Assembly (NCBI RefSeq): GCF_014489615.1
Contig: NZ_CP060825.1
Coordinates: forward strand, 62,001-126,000
Length of the DNA stretch: 64,000 nucleotides
Source of the DNA: Streptomyces genisteinicus
GTDB lineage: Bacteria > Actinomycetota > Actinomycetes > Streptomycetales > Streptomycetaceae
Direction of reading: 5' to 3'
Shown here: positions 28,200 through 36,399 of the stretch, one piece after another
Layout of the letters: each line of letters begins with the position of its first letter
Numbering within the stretch: the first letter of the stretch is position 1
Notes under the pieces: generated by a model
What the model was told of the DNA's origin: nothing
The model's input: only the letters and a program-made list of their open reading frames with translations
The model's database searches: none
Program-made: the position numbers and the translations under genes

Positions 28200-30008
28200 T
28201 CACGCGCGGGGGGACCTGCGGGGCGTGAGGGCCTCGCCGAGGGACTCCTCCCGCCAGCGCCTCAGGAGTTCGTGGAAGGCGACCGCGCCGTGGGGGTAGG
28301 ACATCGGGCCGTTGGGCCGGCCGCGCCCCTCGGCGTTGTAGTAGCCGGGGGTGCACTCGGCGTGGAACCACTCGTGGTCGGGGGCGTCCGCCGCGAGGAG
28401 CGCGATCCAGGCGTCCTCGGACTCGCGGGAGGGCTCGACGACGGCTCCCGCGGCCTCCGCGGCGGCCACGAGCGCCGCCGCGTGCACGGCCTGCTCGTCG
28501 AGCACATGGGTGAAGTTGACGCTGCTCGCCGACTGCGCGCCGCCGAGGTGGATCAGGTTGGGGAAGCCGTTGCCGGTGCATCCGTGCAGCGTCCGCGGCC
28601 CCTGTGCCCGCCAGAGGTCCTGGAGTCCGGCGCCGCCCCGCCCGCGGACGGGGAGCCTGCCGGAGTGGATGCCGGAGGCGCCGACCGAGAAGCCCGTGGC
28701 GAGGACGAGGCAGTCCAGCGGGTACTCCGTGCCGCCGGCCACGACGCCCGCGCGGGTCATCCGCTCGATGCCGTGGGTGTCGGCGGTGTCGACCAGTGTG
28801 ACGTTGTCCCGGTTGAACGTCTGGAGGTAGACGTCGGAGAAGGTGGGACGTTTGCAGGCGTACCGGTACCAGGGCTTGAGCCGCTCCGCCGTGTCCGGGT
28901 CGGCGACGGTCTCGTCGACGCGGGCCCTGATCTCGTCCATCTTGGCGGCGTCCGCGGCTTCGTAGGCCGCTTCGAAGGACTCCCGATCACCGGACCTGCG
29001 AAAGCTCGGCAGCAGTTTCTCCAGGAGGGCGGCCGAGGCGGTCCAGCCGTCGGCCACCAGGTCCTCGCCGGCGCCCTCGCCGGAGACGATGCGCAGGAAG
29101 TTGTCCCGCCGCTCGCCCGCCCAGCCGTCACGGCCGGCACCGACGTGCTCCGCGGCCGTCCGGCGGTTGGCCCGCACGTCCACGCTGGAGGGGGTGCGCT
29201 GGAAGACGTAGAGGTGTCCGGCGTCCTCGGCCAGTTCGGGGACGACCTGTACGCCGGTGGCTCCGGTGCCGACGACGCCCACCCGCTTGCCCGCCAGCCC
29301 GGTCAGCCCTCCGTCCGGGGTGCCGCCGGTGGCGGCGTAGTCCCAGCGGGAGGTGTGGAAGACGCTGCCCCCGAAGTCCTCGATGCCGGGTATGCCGGGG
29401 AGCTTGGGCTCGGACAGGGTGCCGGTGGCCGTGACGACGTACGCGGCCCGGAACACGTCCCCCCGGTCGGTGGCGACGATCCACTCCTCGGCCGCGTCGT
29501 CCCACTCCAGGGAGGTGACCGAGGTGGAGAACAGGGCCTCGTCGCGGAGCCCGAACGCCTCCGCGACGCGCACCGCGTGACGCCGGATCTCGTCGCCGGG
29601 GGCGTACTTCCACTCCGGGACGTATCCGGTCTCGTCGAGCATCGGCAGGTAGACGTGCGACTCGATGTCGCAGCGGATGCCCGGGTAGCGGTTCCAGTAC
29701 CAGGTGCCCCCGAAGTCGCCGCCCTTCTCGACGACCCGGATGCGCCGTACGCCCCGCTGACGCAGCCGCGCCCCCGCGAGGATTCCGCCGAAGCCGCCGC
29801 CGACGACGGCGACGTCCACCGTGTCGCGCACCGGCTCGCGCCGGTCGGGTCCTGGTGCCCAGGGGTCCGCCGCGAAGGCGCCGGAACCGGAGTCGGCGGG
29901 GAGGTACTGGCGCGGACCGTCGGGCCGCACGCGCCGCTCGCGTTCGCGGCGGTAGCGGCGGCGCAGTTCGAGGAGGGCCTCGCCGGCAGGTGCGTCGGCG
30001 TTCGTCAT
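28200..30008 (-). CDS. Baeyer-Villiger type flavin monooxygenase
   Basis: 602 residues. FAD-binding GGGFGG near residue 70, an NADPH-binding GTGATG near 250, and between them FGGSVFHTSRW, which fits the Baeyer-Villiger fingerprint FxGxxxHxxxW. The N-terminal extension of about 60 residues and the length match the cyclohexanone/cyclopentadecanone-monooxygenase type. It would insert oxygen into a ketone to give an ester or lactone using NADPH, FAD and O2. Neighbours suggest a route: SDR (alcohol to ketone), this enzyme (ketone to lactone) and the lactonase-like lipoprotein. The first two converge; the last diverges from a palindromic operator. Confidence 0.9.
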   Translation of the reverse strand: MTNADAPAGEALLELRRRYRRERERRVRPDGPRQYLPADSGSGAFAADPWAPGPDRREPVRDTVDVAVVGGGFGGILAGARLRQRGVRRIRVVEKGGDFGGTWYWNRYPGIRCDIESHVYLPMLDETGYVPEWKYAPGDEIRRHAVRVAEAFGLRDEALFSTSVTSLEWDDAAEEWIVATDRGDVFRAAYVVTATGTLSEPKLPGIPGIEDFGGSVFHTSRWDYAATGGTPDGGLTGLAGKRVGVVGTGATGVQVVPELAEDAGHLYVFQRTPSSVDVRANRRTAAEHVGAGRDGWAGERRDNFLRIVSGEGAGEDLVADGWTASAALLEKLLPSFRRSGDRESFEAAYEAADAAKMDEIRARVDETVADPDTAERLKPWYRYACKRPTFSDVYLQTFNRDNVTLVDTADTHGIERMTRAGVVAGGTEYPLDCLVLATGFSVGASGIHSGRLPVRGRGGAGLQDLWRAQGPRTLHGCTGNGFPNLIHLGGAQSASSVNFTHVLDEQAVHAAALVAAAEAAGAVVEPSRESEDAWIALLAADAPDHEWFHAECTPGYYNAEGRGRPNGPMSYPHGAVAFHELLRRWREESLGEALTPRRSPRA

Positions 30009-30109
30009 GTGGGGGGACCTCGATCCTTCCGATGCGTTCCGCTGTGCTCATTAACCGTCAGATGTGCACGCGGACACGGGAGTTGAAGGGACGTGCACTA
30101 CCGTAGCAA

Positions 30110-30133
30110 CAACCGGACAACACTGTCCGGTTG
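30110..30133. promoter_or_regulatory. Palindromic operator between monooxygenase and lactonase-like genes
   Basis: CAACCGGACA and TGTCCGGTTG are perfect inverted copies around ACAC. The site lies in the 170-base divergent region, 46 bases before the lipoprotein start. It has the size of a TetR-family operator; the TetR gene at 31214-31807 is the nearest unassigned candidate. Confidence 0.65.
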
Positions 30134-30178
30134 AGGCGTACGCGCCTTCCCAACCCTCCGGACAGATGGGGCGGCCCC

Positions 30179-31204
30179 ATGGAACGACTCCCGATCCGAT
30201 CACTCGCCGTGCTGTCGGCGATCTGCCTGACGGCCCTCACCGGGTGCGGAACCGGAACGGAACGCACGACGCCGGTGACGCCGGCGGAGCCCGCGGGAGA
30301 GCGGACCGTCCGCGCCCAGCAGGTCATGCGGCTGACGACGGCGCACCCGGAGACCGGTATGACGCTGCTGGAGGGTCCCGTGTTCGACGAGCGCGGCGAC
30401 CTGCTCGTGGTCGACGTCACGGCCCCCGCCGGCAAGCCGAAGGTGCACCGTGTCGACCTGCGGAGGAAGACCGCGCACCCGGTGCACACCGACGACCGGG
30501 GCGCCTACACCTCCGCGCAGTTCAGCCCGCACGACGGGCGGCTGTACCTGACCGACTTCGCCCACGGCGACATCGTGAGCCTGGCCCCGGACGGCGGCGA
30601 TCCGCGGACGTTCTTCTCCGGCCCGGTCGACGGGGCGCCGATGAACCCCGACGACCTCGCCTTCGACCGCGAGGGCAACCTGTACGTCAGCGACTCGCGC
30701 GGGATGCGCGAGGGCCGCGCGACCGGGCGCGTGGTGCGCATCGACCGCGAGGGCCGGGAGGCCGCCGTGCTGGCCGACGGCCTCGCGGCGCCCAACGGCA
30801 TCTCGTTCGACGAGAGGTACCGCGGGCTGTGGATCAGCGAACTGACCGCCAACCGCGTCTCCTACCTGCTCCTCGACCGGAAGGGCGCGGTCGCCTCGCG
30901 GCACACGGCCGTCCGTGTCGACGGAGGGATCGCTCAGACCGACTCCATCGCCGTCGACGCGGAGGGCAACCTGTACCAGGCGCTGCACGGGCGGCCGGCG
31001 ATCCTCGTCTACGACCGGCACGGCGAGCGCCTGGCGACCGTCGAGGTGCGGGGCCGCGAGGCCGAGGGGCTCGAATCGGCCACCAACGTGGCGATCACGC
31101 CCGGGGGAACCCGGGCGTACATGACCGTCAGCGGACCGTCCGGGGGCTTCCTCTACGCGTTCGACGCGCCGGGCAGGGGCGTCCGGCAGTCCAACGGCGG
31201 CTGA
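30179..31204 (+). CDS. SMP-30/gluconolactonase-like beta-propeller lipoprotein
   Basis: 341 residues. A lipoprotein signal ends in LTALTGC, so the protein is anchored outside the cell. The body is a six-bladed propeller of the SMP-30/LRE type: LLEGPVFDERGDLLVVD, AQFSPHDGRLYLTDF, MNPDDLAFDREGNLYVSDS, LAAPNGISFDERYRGLWISE, DSIAVDAEGNLYQA. Glu in the first motif and Asn/Asp in later ones match the divalent-metal site of the family. It is predicted to hydrolyse a lactone. The ribosome site is weak (AGATGGGG), but the ATG gives a good signal sequence. Confidence 0.85.
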   Translation: MERLPIRSLAVLSAICLTALTGCGTGTERTTPVTPAEPAGERTVRAQQVMRLTTAHPETGMTLLEGPVFDERGDLLVVDVTAPAGKPKVHRVDLRRKTAHPVHTDDRGAYTSAQFSPHDGRLYLTDFAHGDIVSLAPDGGDPRTFFSGPVDGAPMNPDDLAFDREGNLYVSDSRGMREGRATGRVVRIDREGREAAVLADGLAAPNGISFDERYRGLWISELTANRVSYLLLDRKGAVASRHTAVRVDGGIAQTDSIAVDAEGNLYQALHGRPAILVYDRHGERLATVEVRGREAEGLESATNVAITPGGTRAYMTVSGPSGGFLYAFDAPGRGVRQSNGG

Positions 31205-31213
31205 CCGCCGGGC

Positions 31214-31807
31214 TCACACGCCGAAGGGCCGCACCGGTCCGACCTCGACCCCGAGCAGCCGCCACGCCGCCAGCGCCCGGTGCGCGCGGCGTTCGCGGCC
31301 GGGGCCGGTGACGGCGCCGGAGACCATCGCGACGGCGATCATGAGATCGTCCGGCTCCGCGGCCAGCCGGTGCCCCTCGGGCAGGTGCGCCCGCAGCGCG
31401 CGTTCGACCCGCACGGACAGCGCCGCCGCGTACGGGGGGACGTCGGAGCCGCCGAACGCGCCGACGGCGTGCAGCATGCCGACGAAGGCGGCGGACTCGG
31501 CCTGGTGCCACGTCAGGACACCGAGCGCGCACGGCAGATCGGCTCCGGCCGAGGCCGCGGCCTGCTCGATCTGCCGGACGTTCTCCTCCAGCACCGCGGC
31601 GGCGACGGCAGCGCGGTCGGGGAAGTGCCGGTAGAGCACCCCCTGCCCGACGCCGGCGCGGCGGGCGACGGCGGACAGCGGGGCGTCCAGGCCGCTCTCC
31701 GCGTAGATCTCCCGGGCGGCGGCGATGAGAGCGGCCCGGTTGCGCGGAGCGGCCCGCCGCCCCTCGTTGGCGGGCCGCCGCTCCTCGCGTACGGGGTGGT
31801 CGGTCAC
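31214..31807 (-). CDS. TetR-family regulator
   Basis: 197 residues from a GTG. The helix-turn-helix (about 22-68) reads NRAALIAAAREIYAESGLDAPLSAVARRAGVGQGVLYRHFPDR. TACCCT (31819-31814 on the minus strand) lies six bases before the GTG, so the transcript is probably leaderless. It converges on the lactonase-like gene (ten bases between stops). Its own upstream region shows no clear palindrome, which supports the idea that it acts at 30110-30133. Confidence 0.88.
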   Translation of the reverse strand: MTDHPVREERRPANEGRRAAPRNRAALIAAAREIYAESGLDAPLSAVARRAGVGQGVLYRHFPDRAAVAAAVLEENVRQIEQAAASAGADLPCALGVLTWHQAESAAFVGMLHAVGAFGGSDVPPYAAALSVRVERALRAHLPEGHRLAAEPDDLMIAVAMVSGAVTGPGRERRAHRALAAWRLLGVEVGPVRPFGV

Positions 31808-31934
31808 CCGGAGAGGGTAGCGGCCCGCCGCGGCGGCGGGGGTGCGGCGGGCGGTGCACCGTCGCCGAACGGACGCCCGCCCCGTCGGCCCTCATCAGTC
31901 CTGCGGTCGACCGGACCGAGCCCCTGACCGGCCC

Positions 31935-32891
31935 TCAGACGAAGATGCGGTCGGCCTCACCCGGCCACGCCAGGGTGATGCCTGCGCGACGGCAGATCCG
32001 TGTCCACCGCTCGGCCTCGACAGGTGCACGTTCCACCCACAGCACGCACCGAGGCGCGTGACCCGCCTCGTGGAAGGCATCCGCGTAGTCGAGGAGTTGA
32101 GCGATTCCGGCGCGCAGCTGACCGGTCTCGGCGCCGGGCGGCAGCGACTTGACCTCGACGATCACGATCGCACCGTCCGGAGTCGTCCATGCGATGTCGA
32201 ACAGCGGACCCCCGTGCGGCGGCGCGTACGGAGTCGTCCCGCGCGCCGCGGCCTCGTCGGCCAGCTGATTCTGGAGGCGGGCGTGCCACTGCGTGCCACG
32301 TGCGGTCAGGTCGGGATCAGGCGCGGACGGCACGGCCGCCTTCGGCTCAGTCGTCTCATCGGCGCGCCGGTACGGGCGGGTGAGCAGCGCGGCAACGGCG
32401 GAGCGCCGCCTTCGGAGGAACGTCGTGATGACGTCGACGACCTCCGGCCGGTACTTGATCAGAGGCTGGATCGTCGCAGCCGTCTGGGTCGCATAGCGGG
32501 GCAGTGCATCGCGGTCCAGCTCTATCAGCCAGTCGGTCGCCCGTCGGCGCGGGAAGTCGTCACCCGGGAAGGTGTAGGTCGGACGGCCGGTGACCCGGCC
32601 GATGTGCACCTTCCCCGCCTGCGGGTCCGGGGTGACCACCCAGTGGCCGGGTTCGACCAGGTTGAGGAACCGATCGAGCTGCCGCGACCAGTTGTCCCGC
32701 GTGCCGGCGGCCAGACCGGGCATGGCGGTTCCGATCGCCGCACCGATCTCGCCCACGGATGTCCCGGCGGGAATCTCACCGACCTCTCGCCAGCTGACGG
32801 CGCAGTAGCCCTGCGCGACCCAGTCGGCGGTTCGCGTGTCCCCCTCCTTCCCCGCCATCAGCAGCCACAGGGACGTGCGGTCGTCCAGCAT
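31935..32891 (-). CDS. Solitary restriction endonuclease-like protein (EVE/Mrr_N-like sensor plus PD-(D/E)xK nuclease)
   Basis: 318 residues from an ATG with GAGGGAGA upstream. The N-terminal 120 residues (LWLLMAGKEGDTRTADWVAQGYCAVSW ... GHWVVTPDPQAGKVHIGRVTG) resemble the PUA/EVE-like base-recognition domain at the start of Mrr-type and other modification-dependent nucleases. The C-terminal part has Asp232, Glu246 and Lys248 in DIAW...VEVKS, a PD-(D/E)xK active site. This suggests a type IV-like enzyme that cuts foreign or modified DNA. No methylase, helicase or second defence gene is adjacent. GC is lower than around it (65% and 68% in the 60-base rows from 32401 and 32461), suggesting transfer. 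Confidence 0.75.
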   Translation of the reverse strand: MLDDRTSLWLLMAGKEGDTRTADWVAQGYCAVSWREVGEIPAGTSVGEIGAAIGTAMPGLAAGTRDNWSRQLDRFLNLVEPGHWVVTPDPQAGKVHIGRVTGRPTYTFPGDDFPRRRATDWLIELDRDALPRYATQTAATIQPLIKYRPEVVDVITTFLRRRRSAVAALLTRPYRRADETTEPKAAVPSAPDPDLTARGTQWHARLQNQLADEAAARGTTPYAPPHGGPLFDIAWTTPDGAIVIVEVKSLPPGAETGQLRAGIAQLLDYADAFHEAGHAPRCVLWVERAPVEAERWTRICRRAGITLAWPGEADRIFV

Positions 32892-33003
32892 GGTTCTCCC
32901 TCGTGTCCGGTGTACGTACAGGATCCTGGGTTCACCGGGCGGCTGGGAACAACCGGGCCGCCGGCACCGCCGCCCGCCGCGGCGGCCCGGCGACGAGGCG
33001 GGG

Positions 33004-33969
33004 TCAGCCGGTGACCTCCAGCACCAGCTTGCCCCGGGTGCGGCCCTGTTCGCCCCGGGCGTGGGCCGCGGCGGCTTCGGCGAGCGGGAAGGTGTCCTCG
33101 ACGGCGACCTCCACCGCCTCCGTGTCGATCAGGCGGGCGATCCGGGACAGGGCGTGCCCGTCCGGCTCGACGAGGAAGGCGCTGGTGCGCACGCCCGCCT
33201 CCTCGGCGGCTTCGTGGAGTTCCGCGCTCACTCCGGCGGGGACGGCGACGAGGAGTCCGCCCTTCTTCAGGGTCCGCAGCGAGCGGCGGCTCGTGTCGTC
33301 GTGGTCGCCGATCAGGTCGACGACGAGATCGGCGTCCTTCACGGCGTCCTCGAACCGTTCCCCGGTCCAGTCGACGACCTGCGCCGCGCCGAGCCCGGCG
33401 AGCCACGCGTGCCGTGCGGTGCGGGCGGTGCCGGCGACCTCCGCGCCCAGGTGCCGGGCGAACTGCACGGCGAAGTGGCCGACCCCGCCCGCGGCGGCGT
33501 GGACGAGGACCCGCTGCCCGGGCGAGACGTCGGCCGTGTCGGTGAGGATCTGCCAGGCGGTGAGGGCGGCGAGCGGCACCGCCGCCGCCTGGACGTGGGT
33601 GAGCGAGGCGGGCTTGCGGGCGAACTGCCGGGCGGGGGCGGTGACGTACTCCGCGTAGCCGCCCGCCTCGCGGGGGAACCAGGGCATGCCGTACACCTCG
33701 TCGCCGGGAGCGAGCGTGGTCACGCCGAAGCCGACCTCCTCCACGACACCGGACACGTCCCAGCCGAGGACGAACGGCGGGTCGCCGAGGACTCCCGCCA
33801 TGCCGCCGCCGGCACGCGTCTTCCAGTCGACGGGGTTGACCCCCGCCGCGTGGACGCGTACCAGCACCTCCGTGGGGAGGGGCCGGGGCCGCGGGACCTC
33901 GGCGACGCGCAGCACCTCGGGACCGCCGAGGCGGTCCTGCACCACGGCACGCATCATGGGACCGGTCAC
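33004..33969 (-). CDS. NADP-dependent zinc-free alcohol dehydrogenase / quinone oxidoreductase
   Basis: 321 residues from a GTG at 33969 with AGGAG seven bases upstream (an ATG ATG pair 4-5 codons later is an alternative). MDR-fold motifs: AAGVNPVDWKTRAG, PFVLGWDVSGVVEEVG, GDEVYGMPWF, AAAGGVGHFAVQFARHLGAEVAGTAR (NADPH-binding glycine turn) and a C-terminal HARGEQGRTRGKLVLEV. The zinc ligands of true alcohol dehydrogenases are absent. It reduces quinones or other alpha,beta-unsaturated carbonyls. It is divergent from an HxlR-family regulator, a common redox-sensing pair; three 20-bp repeats lie between. Confidence 0.9.
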   Translation of the reverse strand: MTGPMMRAVVQDRLGGPEVLRVAEVPRPRPLPTEVLVRVHAAGVNPVDWKTRAGGGMAGVLGDPPFVLGWDVSGVVEEVGFGVTTLAPGDEVYGMPWFPREAGGYAEYVTAPARQFARKPASLTHVQAAAVPLAALTAWQILTDTADVSPGQRVLVHAAAGGVGHFAVQFARHLGAEVAGTARTARHAWLAGLGAAQVVDWTGERFEDAVKDADLVVDLIGDHDDTSRRSLRTLKKGGLLVAVPAGVSAELHEAAEEAGVRTSAFLVEPDGHALSRIARLIDTEAVEVAVEDTFPLAEAAAAHARGEQGRTRGKLVLEVTG

Positions 33970-33999
33970 GTCTGACTCCTGTTTTCCGTGTGTTTCCCT

Positions 34000-34059
34000 G
34001 TTCACGGTTCTCACCGCCGTTCGGCGGTTCTCGCCGCCGTTCACGGTTTCCCACCGTCG
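34000..34059. repeat. Three tandem 20-bp repeats in the oxidoreductase upstream region
   Basis: Units begin at 34000, 34020 and 34040 (for example GTTCACGGTTCTCACCGCCG and TTCACGGTTTCCCACCGTCG). The 20-bp period is about two helical turns, so the same face of DNA is presented three times. They lie 31-90 bases before the oxidoreductase start. Confidence 0.75.
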
Positions 34060-34128
34060 CGCGGCCTCTGTCCGGCGCGCTTCCCGCACGCTAGCCACCG
34101 GGGTGTAGTTACCCGCAAGGGACACTGC

Positions 34129-34134
34129 TATCTT
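34129..34134 (+). promoter_or_regulatory. Likely -10 of the hxlR gene
   Basis: TATCTT in an AT-rich patch (to 34146). Transcription would begin near 34141, giving either a nearly leaderless message for the ATG at 34144 or a short leader for the ATG at 34174. TAGTTACCC just upstream (34106-34114) resembles half-sites bound by HxlR-family proteins. Confidence 0.45.
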
Positions 34135-34173
34135 TTGGGAAGTATGACGATTCCCGAAGGGGGTGCGGTCCCC

Positions 34174-34539
34174 ATGACCACCCGGTGCACGAACGGCGCG
34201 CACGACCAGCACGACGTGTACGAGGCGCAGTGCCCCTGCCGCGCCATGCTCGACCTGCTCGCCAACAAGTGGGCGGCGCTGGCGATCGGCGCCCTGGAGG
34301 GCGGGCCGCAGCGGTTCGGCGCCGTGCAGCGGCGGCTGAAGGGGGTCAGCCCCAAGGTCCTCACGCAGACGCTGCGCCGGCTGGAGGACGCCGGGCTGGT
34401 GGACCGCACGGTCTATCCGGCGGTGCCCCTGCACGTGGAGTACGAGCTCACCGAGCTCGGGCACGGTGCCGCCGTGCCGCTCGGCGCGCTGCGGGCGTGG
34501 GTCGAGGAGAACCTCGACCGGTCCCCGGCCACGGTCTGA
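34174..34539 (+). CDS. HxlR-family winged-helix regulator
   Basis: 121 residues from an ATG with GAAGGGGG upstream; an in-frame ATG at 34144 would add ten residues. The N-terminus has CTNGAHDQHDVYEAQCPC, with cysteines that may sense oxidation or electrophiles, then the HxlR core MLDLLANKWAALAIGALEGGPQRFGAVQRRLKGVSPKVLTQTLRRLEDAGLVDR. Members typically repress a neighbouring oxidoreductase and release it on quinone or aldehyde stress. The divergent NADP-dependent oxidoreductase fits this. Confidence 0.9.
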   Translation: MTTRCTNGAHDQHDVYEAQCPCRAMLDLLANKWAALAIGALEGGPQRFGAVQRRLKGVSPKVLTQTLRRLEDAGLVDRTVYPAVPLHVEYELTELGHGAAVPLGALRAWVEENLDRSPATV

Positions 34540-34664
34540 TCCCGACGGCGCCGGACCGGGCACGACGGGCCGCGGGGCATGAGCGGCGGGAGCCGGCGCG
34601 GGGCGCAGGGGGCGCGGCCGGGTCGTTCCGTCCGGACACGGCGTCCTCGCGTCACCGCGTGGGA

Positions 34665-34712
34665 CGGCCCGTGCCGCCCGCCGCGCGGATGCGCGACGGG
34701 CGGCACGGGCCG
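34665..34712. terminator. Bidirectional terminator, perfect 16-bp stem
   Basis: Arms CGGCCCGTGCCGCCCG (34665-34680) and its perfect complement (34697-34712) around 16 bases, between the convergent hxlR and chitinase stops. Confidence 0.75.
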
Positions 34713-34734
34713 CACTGAGCTCTCAACACCCCTG

Positions 34735-35469
34735 TCAGCAGCTCAGATTGCCCCCGGGCTCGACGCCGAGGAGCTGGGTGAAGCGCTGGTAGTTCTCGAT
34801 CCGGCTCTGGACCTGCCCGGGGTTGCCCCCGTTGCACTCCAGGCTGCCGTTGATGGCGCGGATGGTCTCGCCGAAGCCGGCGCCGTCGACCATGGCGTCG
34901 TGCGGCGTCATGGTGCCCGGTCCGCTCTGGGTGTTCCAGTACCAGAGGCCCGTCTTCCAGGCGACGGCCGGATCGTTCTGCACGAGGTCGGGATTGTTGA
35001 GCAGGTCGATGCCGAGGGCGTCGCCCGCGGCCTTGTAGTTGAAGTTCCAGCTCAGCTGCACCGGTCCGCGCCCGTAGTACTTGTCGTTGCCGGCGGGGCA
35101 GCCGTAGGGCTGGGTGGTGTCGCAGTAGTGCGGGTAGTTGGCCTGGTTCTGTTCGACGATGTGGACGAGCCCGCCCGTCTCGTGGCTGACGTTGGCGAGG
35201 AAGGCCGCGGCCTCCTGCTTCTTCACGGTGTCGCTGCCCGTGTTGGAGAACCCGGGATAGGCGTCGAGCGCGGCGGTGAGACCGCTGTAGGTGTAGAACG
35301 CGTTCCGGTTCGGGAACATCTGCTCGAACTGCGCCTCGCTGACGACGAACGCGGCGGCCGAGGTCTCGCCGCCGGCCTTCTGGGCGGAGGCGCTGGGGGC
35401 GAGCGTCAGCGTGCACAGGGCCGCGGCCGCGCCGGTGGCGGCGAGCAGTCCGAGGATGCGGGGGTGCAT
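34735..35469 (-). CDS. Secreted family GH19 chitinase
   Basis: 244 residues from an ATG with AGGAG upstream. A signal peptide ends at ASA (about residue 29). The catalytic domain fills the rest: FPNRNAFYTYSGLTAAL, the active-site HETGG with Glu97 and a second Glu106, YCDTTQPYGCPAG, KYYGRGPVQLSWNFNY, and a C-terminal GETIRAINGSLECNGGNPGQ. There is no chitin-binding module, as in the single-domain Streptomyces GH19 enzymes. It cleaves chitin by an inverting mechanism and is active on fungal walls. It lies 182 bases downstream of the AA10 monooxygenase on the same strand; the two probably work together and may be co-regulated. Confidence 0.93.
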   Translation of the reverse strand: MHPRILGLLAATGAAAALCTLTLAPSASAQKAGGETSAAAFVVSEAQFEQMFPNRNAFYTYSGLTAALDAYPGFSNTGSDTVKKQEAAAFLANVSHETGGLVHIVEQNQANYPHYCDTTQPYGCPAGNDKYYGRGPVQLSWNFNYKAAGDALGIDLLNNPDLVQNDPAVAWKTGLWYWNTQSGPGTMTPHDAMVDGAGFGETIRAINGSLECNGGNPGQVQSRIENYQRFTQLLGVEPGGNLSC

Positions 35470-35481
35470 GATGTCGACTCC

Positions 35482-35587
35482 TGTGGTGTGTGGGGGGATT
35501 CGCTGCGGCCGCGCGGACGTGTGGGGACGCCGTGGGGGGCGCGGGCGCGTGGGGATGTGCGGGGCCGCGGACGTGTGGGGTACGCCG
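35482..35587 (+). repeat. G-run cluster and 20-bp direct repeat between chitinase and monooxygenase genes
   Basis: GCGGACGTGTGGGGACGCCG at 35513-35532 recurs with one insertion at 35567-35587. The plus strand has at least six runs of four or more G within about 100 bases, enough for G-quadruplex formation. The genes are on the other strand, so their transcript is C-rich here. Confidence 0.55.
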
Positions 35588-35651
35588 CGGCGGGCGGGCT
35601 GGTCGCCCGGCCGGGCGGGCCGGCCCCGTGCGGGACCGGCCCCAGGGGCCG

Positions 35652-36170
35652 TCAGCCGCCGACGCGGACGTCGATGCAGGCGTAGAAGGCGTTGTCGGTG
35701 TCGGCGACGTTCCAGACGGCGAGGACCTTCTGCTGTCCGGTCAGGCCGCCGAAGTCGACCTGGTGGTTCACGACCGCGCCCGGCTGGGCGCCCCCGTCGT
35801 CGAACTGCGCGATCCGCTGCCCCCCGGCGTAGTACTCCCATGTGCTGGTGGCGTGCCGGGCGGTGAGCTTCCACGAGAACGTGGCGTTCTTCGGGACGGG
35901 GGTGACGGTCCAGCCCCTGCTGTCGTCGTCGAGTTCGGAGAACCTGCTGTTGCCGCCGCTGCAGCTGGTCAGCCCCTTGGGGCCTTCGACGCTCTGGGGT
36001 TCGTAGGTGATGTCTCCGCAGGACACCGAGCCTGCGGCGCACTGGGCCTGGCGGCTGGGCGGATCGGAGATGTAGCCGTGGGCGCTCGCCGTCCCGGCGG
36101 GGAGGGCGAGGGCGACGACGGGGGCGAGGGCGGCGCCGACGAGGGCAGCCGTCTTCCTGCTGGCGTGCAT
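35652..36170 (-). CDS. AA10 lytic polysaccharide monooxygenase (chitin-active type)
   Basis: 172 residues from an ATG with AAGGAG upstream. Signal peptide to Ala30, so the mature protein begins with His31, the N-terminal histidine of the copper histidine brace; the second brace residue is His106 (LTARHATSTW). Cysteine pairs (44/51 and 70 with the C-terminal one) and the HGYISDPPSRQAQC start match small Streptomyces chitin-binding/oxidising proteins. It would oxidatively break crystalline chitin and help the GH19 chitinase downstream. A DasR-like site lies about 185 bases upstream of the start. Confidence 0.93.
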   Translation of the reverse strand: MHASRKTAALVGAALAPVVALALPAGTASAHGYISDPPSRQAQCAAGSVSCGDITYEPQSVEGPKGLTSCSGGNSRFSELDDDSRGWTVTPVPKNATFSWKLTARHATSTWEYYAGGQRIAQFDDGGAQPGAVVNHQVDFGGLTGQQKVLAVWNVADTDNAFYACIDVRVGG

Positions 36171-36352
36171 GGGGAAACTCCTTCACATCAGGCCGTTCCG
36201 GTCGCGCACGGCCGGTGTGGGGGTGGCCGTGTGCGTCGGACCGGCCGCTCGTGGGTGGGGCCATGAGGCGGAAGGTGACGCGTGCTCGCCGTCCGGACAG
36301 GGGTGTCTCCCCTGCGAAGGGATCAACTCCCCAAACGGAGCGGCGAGTTCTG

Positions 36353-36366
36353 TTGGCCTAGACCAT
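36353..36366. promoter_or_regulatory. DasR-responsive-element-like site upstream of the chitin genes
   Basis: TTGGCCTAGACCAT matches 11 of 14 positions of the DasR consensus core CTGGTCTAGACCAC. DasR is the GntR regulator that represses chitin and GlcNAc genes in Streptomyces until amino-sugar phosphates bind it. Location upstream of two chitin-degrading genes supports it. Confidence 0.65.
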
Positions 36367-36399
36367 ACAAGTGGTCGTGGGCGTGTCAAGGCCTCGGCG

